From: Wocania arenilitoris
GTDB lineage: Bacteria > Bacteroidota > Bacteroidia > Flavobacteriales > Flavobacteriaceae
Assembly (NCBI RefSeq): GCF_021728535.1
Contig: NZ_JAKKDU010000006.1
Location: forward strand, 124,001 to 188,000
Length of the DNA: 64,000 bases
Reading direction: 5' to 3'
This document shows, piece by piece, positions 1 to 10,200 of this stretch. Each line of letters starts with the position of its first letter. Within the stretch, counting starts at the first letter, position 1. The notes beneath the pieces were generated by a model. The model was not told the DNA's origin, did no database searches, and saw nothing but the letters and a program-made list of their open reading frames with translations. A program made the position numbers and the translations under genes.

Positions 1-2
1 TA

Positions 3-767
3 ATAGATTCATTTGCCGTTGGTAATGTTATTAAAAATGGCATTCCAGTTGCTATTGTTGGCGAACCTAATGTGGGAAAATCTACGCTTTTAAATGCTTT
101 ATTAAATGAAGAGCGCGCCATAGTTTCAGAAATTGCAGGAACTACAAGAGATACTATAGAAGACGAAATTTCTATTGGCGGAATAGGATTTCGGTTTATA
201 GATACTGCTGGTATTCGAGATACTAAAAATGTTGTTGAAAGTATTGGTATTAAAAAAACGTTTGAAAAAATAGATCAAGCTCAAGTAGTGGTTTATTTGT
301 TTGATGCTTCAGATTTTAAAACAGGAAGTTCTAGATTTAAAGTAGGAATTGAAAAAATAAAAAATAAATACCCTAAAAAACCTCTTATTGTTATCGCTAA
401 TAAAATGGATAAACTTTCAGACAACGAAAGTGTAAGTATTCAGTCTCAAATTAAAAATCTTACTTTATTATCAGCAAAAAGAGGTAATGGAGTAGATGTA
501 CTCAAAAACCAACTACTCGGTTTTGTAAATACTGGGGCATTAAGAAATAATGATACAATAGTTACCAATACAAGGCATTATGATTCTTTGTTAAAAGCAT
601 TACAAGAAGTGAATAAGGTTAGACAGGGTTTAGAAACTGATTTGTCAGGAGATTTATTAGCAATCGATATTCGCCAGGCATTATATTATTTTGGAGAAAT
701 TACTGGAGAAATAACAAATGATGATTTGTTAGGTAATATTTTTGCTAATTTCTGTATCGGAAAGTAA
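3..767 (+). CDS. mnmE: tRNA modification GTPase MnmE, C-terminal part (5' end outside window)
   Basis: This is the C-terminal part of the GTPase that, with MnmG, installs the carboxymethylaminomethyl group on uridine 34 of certain tRNAs. The reading frame is open from base 3, so the gene begins upstream of the window; a GTG at 72 lies inside the P-loop and is not a start. The visible part shows the G1 motif GEPNVGKST, the G2/G3 region with AGTTRDT and DTAGI, the G4 motif NKMD, and the C-terminal helical domain ending in FCIGK. That final CxGK tail, with its catalytic Cys, is diagnostic of MnmE. About 254 codons of a protein usually near 460 residues are visible. Confidence 0.97.
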   Translation: MDSFAVGNVIKNGIPVAIVGEPNVGKSTLLNALLNEERAIVSEIAGTTRDTIEDEISIGGIGFRFIDTAGIRDTKNVVESIGIKKTFEKIDQAQVVVYLFDASDFKTGSSRFKVGIEKIKNKYPKKPLIVIANKMDKLSDNESVSIQSQIKNLTLLSAKRGNGVDVLKNQLLGFVNTGALRNNDTIVTNTRHYDSLLKALQEVNKVRQGLETDLSGDLLAIDIRQALYYFGEITGEITNDDLLGNIFANFCIGK

Positions 768-881
768 CACCTGTTTTTTACTTACTATCCAGTTTCAACC
801 TTTTATATTTTTTTGAGATATAATTTATTCTTGCTCAAAATCAGTAATTATAAAAAAATTATAAAAAAATCGACAAAACGT

Positions 882-911
882 TTGTTTTTTTCGGTAAATT
901 ACATAAATTTG
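882..911 (+). promoter_or_regulatory. Bacteroidota-type promoter for the gene at 937
   Basis: TTG at 882-884 and TAAATTTG at 904-911 are separated by 19 bases. This matches the -33/-7 consensus (TTG, TAnnTTTG) of the Bacteroidota primary sigma factor. Transcription would start near 917, about 20 bases before the ATG. Confidence 0.7.
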
Positions 912-936
912 CTTTTTAAATCCTTAAATCTTCGAC

Positions 937-1383
937 ATGAAAATTAGAATTATTTTAGTAAGTTTTAGCCTTTTTCTGGTTACTAGTATTAGTTTTGCTC
1001 AAAAAAACAAAGCTCCTAAAAGTATTATAAGTGAAAATGTTTCTATAAAGAAATACCATACCAAGGAAGATCTTGATCGTATGCAAAAGGGAGAACTATT
1101 GGATTTATATGTAGAGCGTATAGAAAGTCTTGTTAAGTTATTACCTTATATTGCATTTGCTACTAAACCTGGAGTTACGATGACCACTTTAGGAATTCCT
1201 AACGATAAAGACAACAGAACTGCATTGGATGAACAATTTGATGCTACAGAGAATTTTTTAGAAACAAATAACGAATTTCAGAGGCGTATTTTGCCATACT
1301 CAGATACAAGTAATTTAATTGCCGCCATTTTATTTTATGAAGAAACAATGAAATCATTACATGAATATAGTGAGTTTCATTAG
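937..1383 (+). CDS. Exported protein of unknown function (148 aa)
   Basis: A small secreted or periplasmic protein that I do not recognise. Residues 1-22 form a clear signal peptide: basic start, hydrophobic core, and the SFAQ ending typical of flavobacterial signal peptidase I sites. The mature part is about 126 residues, mixed in charge and probably mainly helical, with no Cys pair and no obvious catalytic motif. It is transcribed alone, from a well-formed promoter just upstream and with a 300-base intergenic region after it. No function is assigned. Confidence 0.8.
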   Translation: MKIRIILVSFSLFLVTSISFAQKNKAPKSIISENVSIKKYHTKEDLDRMQKGELLDLYVERIESLVKLLPYIAFATKPGVTMTTLGIPNDKDNRTALDEQFDATENFLETNNEFQRRILPYSDTSNLIAAILFYEETMKSLHEYSEFH

Positions 1384-1684
1384 CAACTAATTAAGATATT
1401 TAATTAGTTACTTCAATATTTATTTTGCTAGAAAAAATATAAATATTCATATTTTTTGTTACTAGTTTTTTAAAATATATTTTTATTTATTAAGCAGATA
1501 CTTCTCTTTAGGTTATTAAAACTGTATTTTATCCATATTAAAACTGTATTTTATCGATAAAATAATATCAAATATTATTAAAATATGTATTTCAACGAAA
1601 AAAATTGCATTTCATAGATTTTTTATTATATATTTGGCTTTGTATAATTTAAATCTATTTGTTTTTTAATATAAAAAATTAATC
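1384..1684. other. Intergenic region with direct repeats upstream of 1685
   Basis: There is no gene in this roughly 300-base, very AT-rich stretch. A 19-base unit (attaaaactgtattttatc) occurs at 1515-1533 and again at 1537-1555. Two looser copies of its core, of the form TGyATTTyA, start at 1586 and 1606. Core starts are at 1523, 1545, 1586 and 1606, giving spacings of 22, 41 and 20 bases, so the sites lie at near-integral numbers of helical turns. The last copy overlaps the -33 element of the promoter of the next gene. Confidence 0.5.
1605..1636 (+). promoter_or_regulatory. Probable promoter for the gene at 1685
   Basis: TTG at 1605-1607 and TATATTTG at 1629-1636 are separated by 21 bases. 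The -7 element is a full match to TAnnTTTG; the spacing is slightly long. The -33 element lies inside the fourth of a set of upstream direct repeats, which would suit a regulated promoter. Confidence 0.5.
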
Positions 1685-3019
1685 ATGAATAACATTACTA
1701 AAAAGCTATGGGTATTTCTTCTAGTTACAGGAGGAATTTTTGCACAACAAGAAAAAGGAATAATAGGTGCTGATAATTGGTTACATAATTGGACGGAGTT
1801 TAAACCTGAGACAGTTGATTATGGAGAACCTACTCAAATACTAGCAGGAAACATAACTGAAGACACAAGACTTTATAAACGTCACGTGTATTTACTTTCT
1901 GGAAATGTTTTTGTTACAGATAGTACTACACTAATTATAGAACCCGGAACTGTTATTATTGGTGACTATGCTTCAAAAGGATCACTTACCATATCTAAAG
2001 GTTCAAAAATTATTGCTGATGGCTTAGAAACAGATCCTATTATTTTCACTTCTAATCGAAGTGTTAAAAGAGCAGGAGATTGGGGAGGATTAATAATCCT
2101 AGGAGATGCACCAATAACTAAGTTTGGTAGTGGTTCTGTGGCATCATATTATAATCAACTTAATGCTAATATTTATGCAAATTCTAACTATGGAGGAGAT
2201 AATCTAGAAAGTAATTCGGGTATTTTAAGATATGTAAGAATAGAGTATGCAGGTAAAAGAATTAAAAATGCAGGCCATTTTAATGGTCTTTTATTGGCTA
2301 GTGTTGGTAAAGAAACCATTTTAGAGAGTATAATGGTTAGTCATTGTGCTGGCAACTCTTTTGAAATATTGGGAGGAGAAGTTAATTTAAATAAAGCTGT
2401 TTCCTATAAATCAAATAGTAATGATTTTAAATTTAATTACGGTGCTCAGTGTAGTTTGTCAAATTCTTTAGCTGTTAGGTCTCCTTACGTTTCAAATAGT
2501 GCAGGAGCCAGATGTTTACAGATTAACTCATACGACAATAAAGAAGAAGTAGATTTTACTAAAAACGGCACTTCAGTAGTAGCCAAAAACATTACCTTAA
2601 TAACAGATAGTGATGATATTAATTCAAACATCAGACAAGGTTTGGTAAAGGAAGCAGTTTATGTTGGGCATAATGCTTCACTTGAAATGAATAAAAGTGT
2701 TATTTCCGGTTTTAATCCTGCTGTTTTATTCGAAGATAAGATTAGGATAAATCAAGAAAATTTAGAAAAAATAAAATTTACCGATATGTATTTTAACAAT
2801 TGTAATGGAAACATATTTGTTGAAAACAATATTAATAATGAAGATTTAGAAAACTGGTATGGTAGCTCTGCCTTTTTTAATGTCTATTCGAAAAGTAATA
2901 ATTCTGAAACATTTATTGATTTAAGAAATAAGAGACGACCAGATTTTAGATTAAGAATTAATAAAATAGTAGCTTCAAATGAAGTTGATTCAGATTTAAG
3001 ACTAATAGACGAAAATTAG
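1685..3019 (+). CDS. Secreted beta-helix protein of unknown function (444 aa)
   Basis: Residues 1-20 are a signal peptide ending IFAQ. The mature protein has a pattern common in Bacteroidota surface proteins: a short motif giving a high-cost setting (TTLIIEPGTVI), then IIADG, PIIFTSN, and GDWGGLIILGDAPI, followed by turns such as ILRYVRIEYAGK. This resembles the right-handed parallel beta-helix proteins often listed as hypothetical in Flavobacteriaceae. Members usually have a C-terminal type IX sorting domain. None is obvious here, because the C-terminus ends in a charged stretch, so the final location is uncertain. No enzyme active site can be seen. Expression may depend on the repeat-bearing promoter upstream. 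Confidence 0.75.
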   Translation: MNNITKKLWVFLLVTGGIFAQQEKGIIGADNWLHNWTEFKPETVDYGEPTQILAGNITEDTRLYKRHVYLLSGNVFVTDSTTLIIEPGTVIIGDYASKGSLTISKGSKIIADGLETDPIIFTSNRSVKRAGDWGGLIILGDAPITKFGSGSVASYYNQLNANIYANSNYGGDNLESNSGILRYVRIEYAGKRIKNAGHFNGLLLASVGKETILESIMVSHCAGNSFEILGGEVNLNKAVSYKSNSNDFKFNYGAQCSLSNSLAVRSPYVSNSAGARCLQINSYDNKEEVDFTKNGTSVVAKNITLITDSDDINSNIRQGLVKEAVYVGHNASLEMNKSVISGFNPAVLFEDKIRINQENLEKIKFTDMYFNNCNGNIFVENNINNEDLENWYGSSAFFNVYSKSNNSETFIDLRNKRRPDFRLRINKIVASNEVDSDLRLIDEN

Positions 3020-3174
3020 AAGTGAATCTAATTGTTAGTTTGATAAGAATTTTTACTACCCGCATTGTTTTACTTCGAATTTTTATTTTATTAAATCATT
3101 AATTATAATACAGGTAGTTTAACTTCTAAAATCCAAACGATAGTTATTTCTATTCTTAAAGAAAACAATATCTA

Positions 3175-4623
3175 ATGAAGACTTTTATCACTACTTGTTT
3201 TATTACTTTTTTTATGTTTTCAATAAGTAAAACTGTTGGTGCACAAATAGTTATAAGTACACCAAGTTTAGGAGGTTTTAGTCAAGCCTGTGCAAGTTCT
3301 TCATTCAATACTTATAATATAACATTTTCCTTTTCCCCTGAAGAAAACTTAAGCTCAACAAATCAATTTATAATAGAACTATCTGATGAAACGGGAAGTT
3401 TTTCAAACGCTACAGTTGTATATACTTCTGCTCAAGGATCCATTGCATCATCACCAGCAACGTTAAGTTTTTCAATACCTACTGATACTTCTGGAGAATC
3501 ATACAAACTCCGAGTAAAAAGTACTGCTCCAGTAGCTACAAGTACAGGGTCTGTGGCTTTTCCTGCATATTACAAAATTCAAGACACACCATTTTCAATT
3601 AATAATTTAGTTGATACTGGCGTGTATTGTTCTGGCGGTAGTTACTTGTTAACTATTGATAACCCTGGAACTGGTGATAACGATTCGCCTTTGCAATATT
3701 CATCACTTACTTTTAATTGGTTTAAGGAAACTAGTCCAACAACCTCTGTTTTTGTTGCTACTGGTAACACGCTTTCGGTGAGTCAGCCAGGAACATATTT
3801 TGCCGAAACTAATTATGGATCCTGTACATCTAATTCGTTTTCTAATCGTGTTACTGTAAGTGAGTCAACAACAAATGGAACATCTTCAATCAGCTCAAGT
3901 TTAGGTAATCCGTATTGTGCAACTCAGGGGTCAACTACTTTAAGTTCGATAAACGGTTTGAGCTATCAATGGTATAAAGATGGTGAAGAAATTCTAGGTG
4001 CAACAAATCAAATGTATATGACTAATGAGTCTGGCGAGTTTTCTGTTGATGTTGATTTAGGTGATTGTATGACGAGTGCATCAATTAGTTTGGATGGTAT
4101 AGGTTTTACAAGCCAAATTGATGTAGATCTTGAAGATGTTAATATTATAGAAGACAATCAAACGTTGCTTGCTACAATAACAACAACAGCTAGTAGCCCT
4201 GAGTTTAAATGGTATTTAAATGATGTATTGATTGCTACTGAAACAGGAAATAGCTATGAAATTAACGAATCTGGAAATTATAAAGTTGAAATTGCTCAAA
4301 CCGTTGGATGTGTTTCAACTAAAGAATTTCAGTTTATAGTTAGATTGGCTTTTCCTAATGTAGCAGATATACCAAATTTAATAAGTCCTAATGGAGATGG
4401 CATAAATGATACTTGGGTAATTCCACAAGCGTATGTAAACGGTTCAAATGCTTCGGTAACAATTCTTGATTCTCAAGGAAAAATTATACTTAAAACCAAT
4501 GATTACTTAAATAATTGGCCAGAGAATCAAATAGATTTTAAAAACGTAAACCCTGTTTTTTATTACGTTATAATAACACAGGATAATAAAACTAAAAAAG
4601 GCTCAATAACGGTCGTTAAATAG
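3175..4623 (+). CDS. Gliding-type (type B) T9SS-sorted surface protein
   Basis: An adhesin-like protein exported by the Sec pathway and then through the type IX secretion system. A signal peptide covers residues 1-24 (ending VGAQ). The body consists of Ig-like beta domains rich in Ser/Thr, with repeated modules containing YQWYKDGEEI and FKWYLNDVLI, a common pattern in Bacteroidota surface proteins. The C-terminal ~85 residues carry the gliding-motility C-terminal domain: NLISPNGDGINDTW, then a DSQGKII region and a final strand ending KGSITVVK. Only one base separates it from the PorP/SprF gene downstream, the usual pairing of a type B cargo with its outer-membrane partner. Confidence 0.88.
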   Translation: MKTFITTCFITFFMFSISKTVGAQIVISTPSLGGFSQACASSSFNTYNITFSFSPEENLSSTNQFIIELSDETGSFSNATVVYTSAQGSIASSPATLSFSIPTDTSGESYKLRVKSTAPVATSTGSVAFPAYYKIQDTPFSINNLVDTGVYCSGGSYLLTIDNPGTGDNDSPLQYSSLTFNWFKETSPTTSVFVATGNTLSVSQPGTYFAETNYGSCTSNSFSNRVTVSESTTNGTSSISSSLGNPYCATQGSTTLSSINGLSYQWYKDGEEILGATNQMYMTNESGEFSVDVDLGDCMTSASISLDGIGFTSQIDVDLEDVNIIEDNQTLLATITTTASSPEFKWYLNDVLIATETGNSYEINESGNYKVEIAQTVGCVSTKEFQFIVRLAFPNVADIPNLISPNGDGINDTWVIPQAYVNGSNASVTILDSQGKIILKTNDYLNNWPENQIDFKNVNPVFYYVIITQDNKTKKGSITVVK

Positions 4624-4624
4624 A

Positions 4625-6871
4625 ATGAAAAAATTACTATTACATATAGTTTTATTTTTCTGTATTACACAGCAATTCTATTCTCAAGAGGATGGAATTG
4701 TTGCTTTTAATATACCAACAAGAAATTCTTTAAAATTTAATAAATATACCATCAACCCAACATTTAGTTTTGTTAGAGAGCAGAATAGATATTTTAGTTT
4801 TTATAATAAGCGCCAATGGGTACAGTTTGATGATGCCCCATTAACTTATTTAGCAAGTTATTCAGGCAGATTTAAAGAAAATATTGGCATTGGTGTTGGT
4901 CTGTTTCAACAAGATTATGGTGTACTTACAACCTTTGGTGGTGTTTTAAATTTTGCATACAATGCAGTTTTAAATACTGATAGTAACTTAACTTTTGGAA
5001 TGAATTTTGGCTTTTATAAAAGTGGTATAAGCGAAGGTAGAGTTATTACAAACTTTCCAGATCCGTCTTTACAAAACATTTCTTCAAATTCTATAATTAC
5101 TATAAATCCTGGTATAAATTATGGTACTGCTTTTTTCGATTTTGGTGTTTCAATAAACAACGCAGTTTCTTATAACTTGCAAACATCAGAAATAATTGAA
5201 GATAATCCTGAACAAACTATTCAGGGGCACATAATGTATACTGGTTATGTAAATAGTGGTGGTTTTTTTGATGAAAGTAAGTTTACAGGTTTGTTACGTT
5301 CAGAATTTAAAAAAGATCAAACCATTATTTCTGGTCTTGTTATGCTAAATGTTCCAAAAGGTATATGGGCACAAGCAGGTTATAATAGTTTGTATGGTGT
5401 TTCAGGAGGCTTAGGTATAAACATTAGTGCTCAAATTGCTATAGAATACAACTATGAAAAAGCTATTGGTGATTTCTCTAATTTTGGTAATTCGCATGAA
5501 ATCACACTAGCTTACAAATTTAAAAACTCAAATCGCTATAGTTACAGTGGTGATGATAATGAACAAGCGCTTTTAACTACAAAAAAGAGACGAAAAGTGC
5601 TTGCTAAAAATAATAAAACACCAAAATTAAGTGCTGAACAAAGGCAAATTGCAAAACAAGAAGCCAAAGCCAGAATTGAAGCAAGACGATTGGCAGCACA
5701 AGTTAAGGCTGAAGAAAGAAGACAAGTATCTCAGCAGGCTAAGGAAAAAGCAAAACCTGAAGTTCAAGTTAAGATCCCAGTTGAAGAAGCGCAGAAAAAA
5801 GCAGAGACTCAAAGATTAAAGCAAGAAGAAGCTGCTAAAATTAAAGCTAAAGCAGAAGAACAAACTAGGATTAAAGAAGCAGCCGAAAAAACTAAAGCAG
5901 ATACAGAAACACGGGCTATAGTAGAAAAAGAAGCCAAAACCGATGAAGAAGAAAGCATAGAAATGATAGAATTAGAAGGTGTACTTGTTCCTGTTGCAAA
6001 AGATAAAGTTGCTAGAGAGATGAACAGTTTAGCTAAGTTAACAACAAACGCTAAAATAGAACAGCAAAATTTATTAAGCAGGTTGCGTGAAATGGTTGAA
6101 AATAGAGACCAAGATCTTAAAGATTTAAAAGAGGAAAACGATTTGAGCGAAAGAGGTATTTACAAAGCACCAAAACCATTTAAAAGTGTAACAGCCGAAA
6201 ATGCAAAGCTAGAGTCTTTAAAACTAGAGATTGATAATGTAATTGAGTCTCAGAACGAAAAAATCTCTCAATTAGAAAACTTATATAACGAAAGGCTTAA
6301 AACAGTTAGTGATGGGAATGATCCAACCAATGTATTCTATTTTAAAACAATTCAAGATTTAAAGTCGGAACAGCTACAAGCGTTAAGTACAAAAGAACGC
6401 TTGTTATCTACTATAGAAAAGATTAAAGTTGCTACTGAAGTTGAAAGAAAAAGAAGGATTAAACGCGCTACTTATGATAATGAAGAAGAACGATATTTAA
6501 AAGATAGAGAAGCATTAAAACAAATAAAACAATTTACGCCTTTAGCTTCAGAGCCTTTAACAGCAGAAGATTTTGACTCTGGAGAAACGCAGAGTTCTAG
6601 TATACAAATTGTTAAAGATGTAAAAAATACTGAAAGTGGATTTTATGTTGTTATTGGCGTACATAGTGATATAGGCAAAAGAGATGAGTTTTTAAGAAAA
6701 GCAGTGGCTGCTGGAGAAACAAATATTGATTTTTTCTTTGATGTTGCAACAAGCAAATATTATATCTATTATCAAAAATTTGATAATATTGAATCTGCTA
6801 GAAGTGCAATGGAATTAAAAGGAAGTAAGCCATATAATAATAATATGTCTATGGTAAAAGTTGAAAATTAA
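4625..6871 (+). CDS. PorP/SprF-family protein with coiled coil and SPOR-like C-terminus
   Basis: The first ~300 residues are a PorP/SprF-type outer-membrane beta-barrel with a signal peptide (ending FYSQ). Proteins of this family are needed for secretion or surface retention of the adjacent type B cargo. Unlike ordinary PorP/SprF proteins (about 300-340 aa), this one continues for another ~440 residues: a basic, Lys/Ala/Glu-rich coiled coil (about 330-480), more predicted helix, and a final ~75 residues (ESGFYVVIGV to the end) with the alternating strand/helix pattern of a SPOR-like peptidoglycan-binding domain. It lies directly after the cargo gene. The C-terminal extension could anchor the barrel to the cell wall, which is inference. 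Confidence 0.85.
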   Translation: MKKLLLHIVLFFCITQQFYSQEDGIVAFNIPTRNSLKFNKYTINPTFSFVREQNRYFSFYNKRQWVQFDDAPLTYLASYSGRFKENIGIGVGLFQQDYGVLTTFGGVLNFAYNAVLNTDSNLTFGMNFGFYKSGISEGRVITNFPDPSLQNISSNSIITINPGINYGTAFFDFGVSINNAVSYNLQTSEIIEDNPEQTIQGHIMYTGYVNSGGFFDESKFTGLLRSEFKKDQTIISGLVMLNVPKGIWAQAGYNSLYGVSGGLGINISAQIAIEYNYEKAIGDFSNFGNSHEITLAYKFKNSNRYSYSGDDNEQALLTTKKRRKVLAKNNKTPKLSAEQRQIAKQEAKARIEARRLAAQVKAEERRQVSQQAKEKAKPEVQVKIPVEEAQKKAETQRLKQEEAAKIKAKAEEQTRIKEAAEKTKADTETRAIVEKEAKTDEEESIEMIELEGVLVPVAKDKVAREMNSLAKLTTNAKIEQQNLLSRLREMVENRDQDLKDLKEENDLSERGIYKAPKPFKSVTAENAKLESLKLEIDNVIESQNEKISQLENLYNERLKTVSDGNDPTNVFYFKTIQDLKSEQLQALSTKERLLSTIEKIKVATEVERKRRIKRATYDNEEERYLKDREALKQIKQFTPLASEPLTAEDFDSGETQSSSIQIVKDVKNTESGFYVVIGVHSDIGKRDEFLRKAVAAGETNIDFFFDVATSKYYIYYQKFDNIESARSAMELKGSKPYNNNMSMVKVEN

Positions 6872-7285
6872 ATGATACAAACCCTTATTGGTTTTACTTC
6901 TTATTTGTTATAAGGTTTCAAATTTATTACTTCTCAATATGGTTTTAAAACTGACTTATTGAGTTTTAATAAATAAATTTTGCATTCTTCAATTTTCTAA
7001 AATAAAGAAAAACACATCATTCATTTACTTTTTTGTATTTAAAAGATTACAAAAATATAATTAAATTAAGTTTAAGTGAGTAATTCAGCGATTAACTGCA
7101 TAAATTATTGTGTAACATCATATCTATTACATTTTTTTTTACGATATTTATACCGTTAAAAATCATTAAAAATAGACGAAATACATGTTTAGTAGTATTA
7201 GGATTACTTTAATGGTTTTTAGCATAGCTTGAATATTTCTTTTTTTACCCCAAATAAAAAGAAATACTAAAAAAAATAATCAACC
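6872..7285. other. Intergenic region upstream of the giant adhesin gene
   Basis: This 414-base AT-rich stretch has no supported gene or RNA. Just after the stop codon at 6871, bases near 6881-6917 can pair (aaacccttat with ataaggttt, one bulge, loop of about 20), which could be a weak terminator for the preceding gene. I could not find a good match to TTG/TAnnTTTG before the ATG at 7286, so the promoter of the adhesin operon is unresolved. Confidence 0.4.
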
Positions 7286-10200
7286 ATGAAAAAAACTACT
7301 TATGTAAACAAAGGAATTGTTTTTTTATTGTTTATTACTCTGTTTTGTAGTAATTATGTTTTTGCCCAACTACCTGTCCCTTTTTCACCTAGACTTCCAG
7401 GAGGAAGTATAGAGGTTAAAGGAGATATCGTGTTAATTGGTAATGGTATTGTTACAGCCAAGGATTTGCCTTTGCCTTATAATGGCACAGGAATAAATAA
7501 CAATAATGAAGGCGTTTATATTAATGTAGCAAGTGGGGGAGATCCTTCTATATTTAGTTCTAGTAGTGCAGATTTACTTATAGATAATGATTGTAAAAGA
7601 ATTTTATATGCAGGTTTGTATTGGGCATCAGTTTACCCACTTGAAGTGGCCACTAATAGAAGTGTACAGTTTGAAGGAACTCCTAGAATTGAAGATTGGA
7701 ATCAAATAAAATTTAAGCTTCCAACGGGTGGTTTTATTGATTTGGTGGCAGACAATGATTCTGACCCAGTTGGAGAAGAGGATGATATTATTTTTGATGG
7801 ATATGAGTATTATGGAGCAGGTGTTACCAATTCATTTAAAGATTCACCAATTATTTGCTACAAGAATGTTACTAACTTACTTCAAGGGTTAACTGAAGCG
7901 GATGGAGAATATACGGTTGCCAATTTAAGAGCTACTAGAGGTGTAAGAAGAGGAGGGTGCTCTGCAGGATGGACACTTGTAGTCATTTATGAAAATCCAT
8001 TATTACCAAGTAAATTTATTTCTACTTTTGATGGTTATGCAGGAGTTCAAGGGGGAGCTGAATTGGATATCCCAGTTTCGGGATTTCAAACTTTGCCAGC
8101 GCCTTTACCTGTAAATTCTAATATAGGTGTCGCAGCTCTTGAAGGAGATATAGGTATTAGTGGAGATTCTTTTCAATTTAAAGCCAGTACATCAGGAACC
8201 TACACTGTTTTAAGCGATGCTATCAACCAAGCAAACAATTTTTTTAATTCAAGTATTACCAGAAATGGTGTGCATGCTATCAACAGAAACCCTGCTAGTT
8301 TAAATACTCTTGGTCTAGATATTAATAATTTCAATTTGCCAAATCCTCTTAATTCGGTTCTACCCAATAATGCCACTGCTGGAGATTTAAAATTGACAAC
8401 TAGTGGAGATGGTTATGGGGTGTTTTTAACATCATTTGCTGTTGAAATTATTGAACCAAAAATCACTTTGACAAAAGTAGTTGAAGACCCAGCTGGAAAT
8501 GATATTGGGAATCAATTAGTTGATCTAGGTGATGAATTAAATTATGTTATTGGCTTTCAAAATACAGGAAACGATGATGCAACAAATTTAACTATTAGAG
8601 ATATTCTTCCCGTAAATGTGGTATTTAACTATCCAGCTGATATGGATTTATTACCACCTGGTGTATCTGTTCAAAGTTATAATCCGGTAACAAGAGAAAT
8701 AATTTTTAGTGTTGATGATTCAGTAGTAGAAGAAAATGATCCTGTTCAAGAAATTAGATTTAAAGTAACTGTGGTGTCATCTTGCAGTTTGTTAAATGAT
8801 GCCTGTTCTAATATTATTAGTAACCAAGCCTATGTAACTTATAACGGGACTATAAATTCAACTTTTGCAATTTCTGATGATCCTAGTTTTAGTAAAAACA
8901 CAGGTTGTTTAATAACCCCTGCAGCCACTAATTTTTTAGCGGATTTAAATTGTACTTTTGAGGAAGAAGTAGTGCTATGTGGTGCAAGTACAGTGTTAAC
9001 ATCAGGAGATGGTTATGACGAGTATTCTTGGTCTACTAGCCCAAGCGGGACTCCAGTGATAGGAACTACACAATCCATAACAGTTACATCTACAGGCACT
9101 TATTATGTGAGTAATACGGCTATTGCTCCTTGTCAATCTACAAGTCAAAGATTTGATGTGATTACATTTGGTGCTGGAGTAACTAATCCTGTTATTCCGT
9201 TTGCAGATGAAGTTGTTATTTGTCCGAATGACGGCAAAGAGTTGCCTAATATATTTTTATGTGGTGCTAATGGTTCTCGATTTATTCAAACGGGTATTAC
9301 AGATACCACTTCAATGATTTGGGAAAAATTAGACGAATCAAGTTGTACTGCTGTTACTAATCAAGACTGTGCTAATGAAGATGATACATGTAGCTGGAGT
9401 GAGGTTGCCATCGGGCCAGATTTCATGGTGGATACTGCAGGACAATATAGATTAACACTAAATTATACGGGTGGGTGTTTTAATAGATTTTATTTTAATG
9501 TGTACACCAACCTTTTAGTACCAACTGTAAATTCAAGAGATATATATTGTACAACACCCGGAGAAATAGTTGTAGGAGGAGTTCCAAATGGCTATGAATA
9601 TAGCCTTGATGGAATCAACTACCACCCAAATAATACATTTTCAATAAATACTGGTGGTGTATACTCCGTTTATATCAAACAAATTGGTGTAACTCCCAAT
9701 CCTTGTGTTTTTACAGTTCCTGATGTTCAAATACGAGAACGCGATTTTACAGTTTCAACCATTATAACTCAGCCCTATTGTAATGGAGAATTAGGTAGTG
9801 TGGTATTATCAGCAAATGATGTACGTCCGCAATATTTCTTTTCAATTTATGATGGCGCTACTTTAGTAAATAGTGTGGGACCTATAAATGATAACAACTA
9901 TACATTTTCAAACTTAAATCCAGGAATTTATACAGTCAATATTTTAACAGAAGATGGTTGTACACATACCGAAGATGTCGAAATTATTAATCCACCACTA
10001 TTAGAAGCAACAGTGGCTCTTACGCAACCCTTAACCTGTACTGATGGTGAAATTACAGTCTATCCAATGGGAGGAACACCTCCGTATTTTTATTTTGTAA
10101 ATAGCACAACGGTTTTTCAAACAACACCAATAATTCCTGTAACAAGCGCAGGTGTTTATAATATTACTGTTGTAGATTCTAATAACTGTTCTGCAGATGC

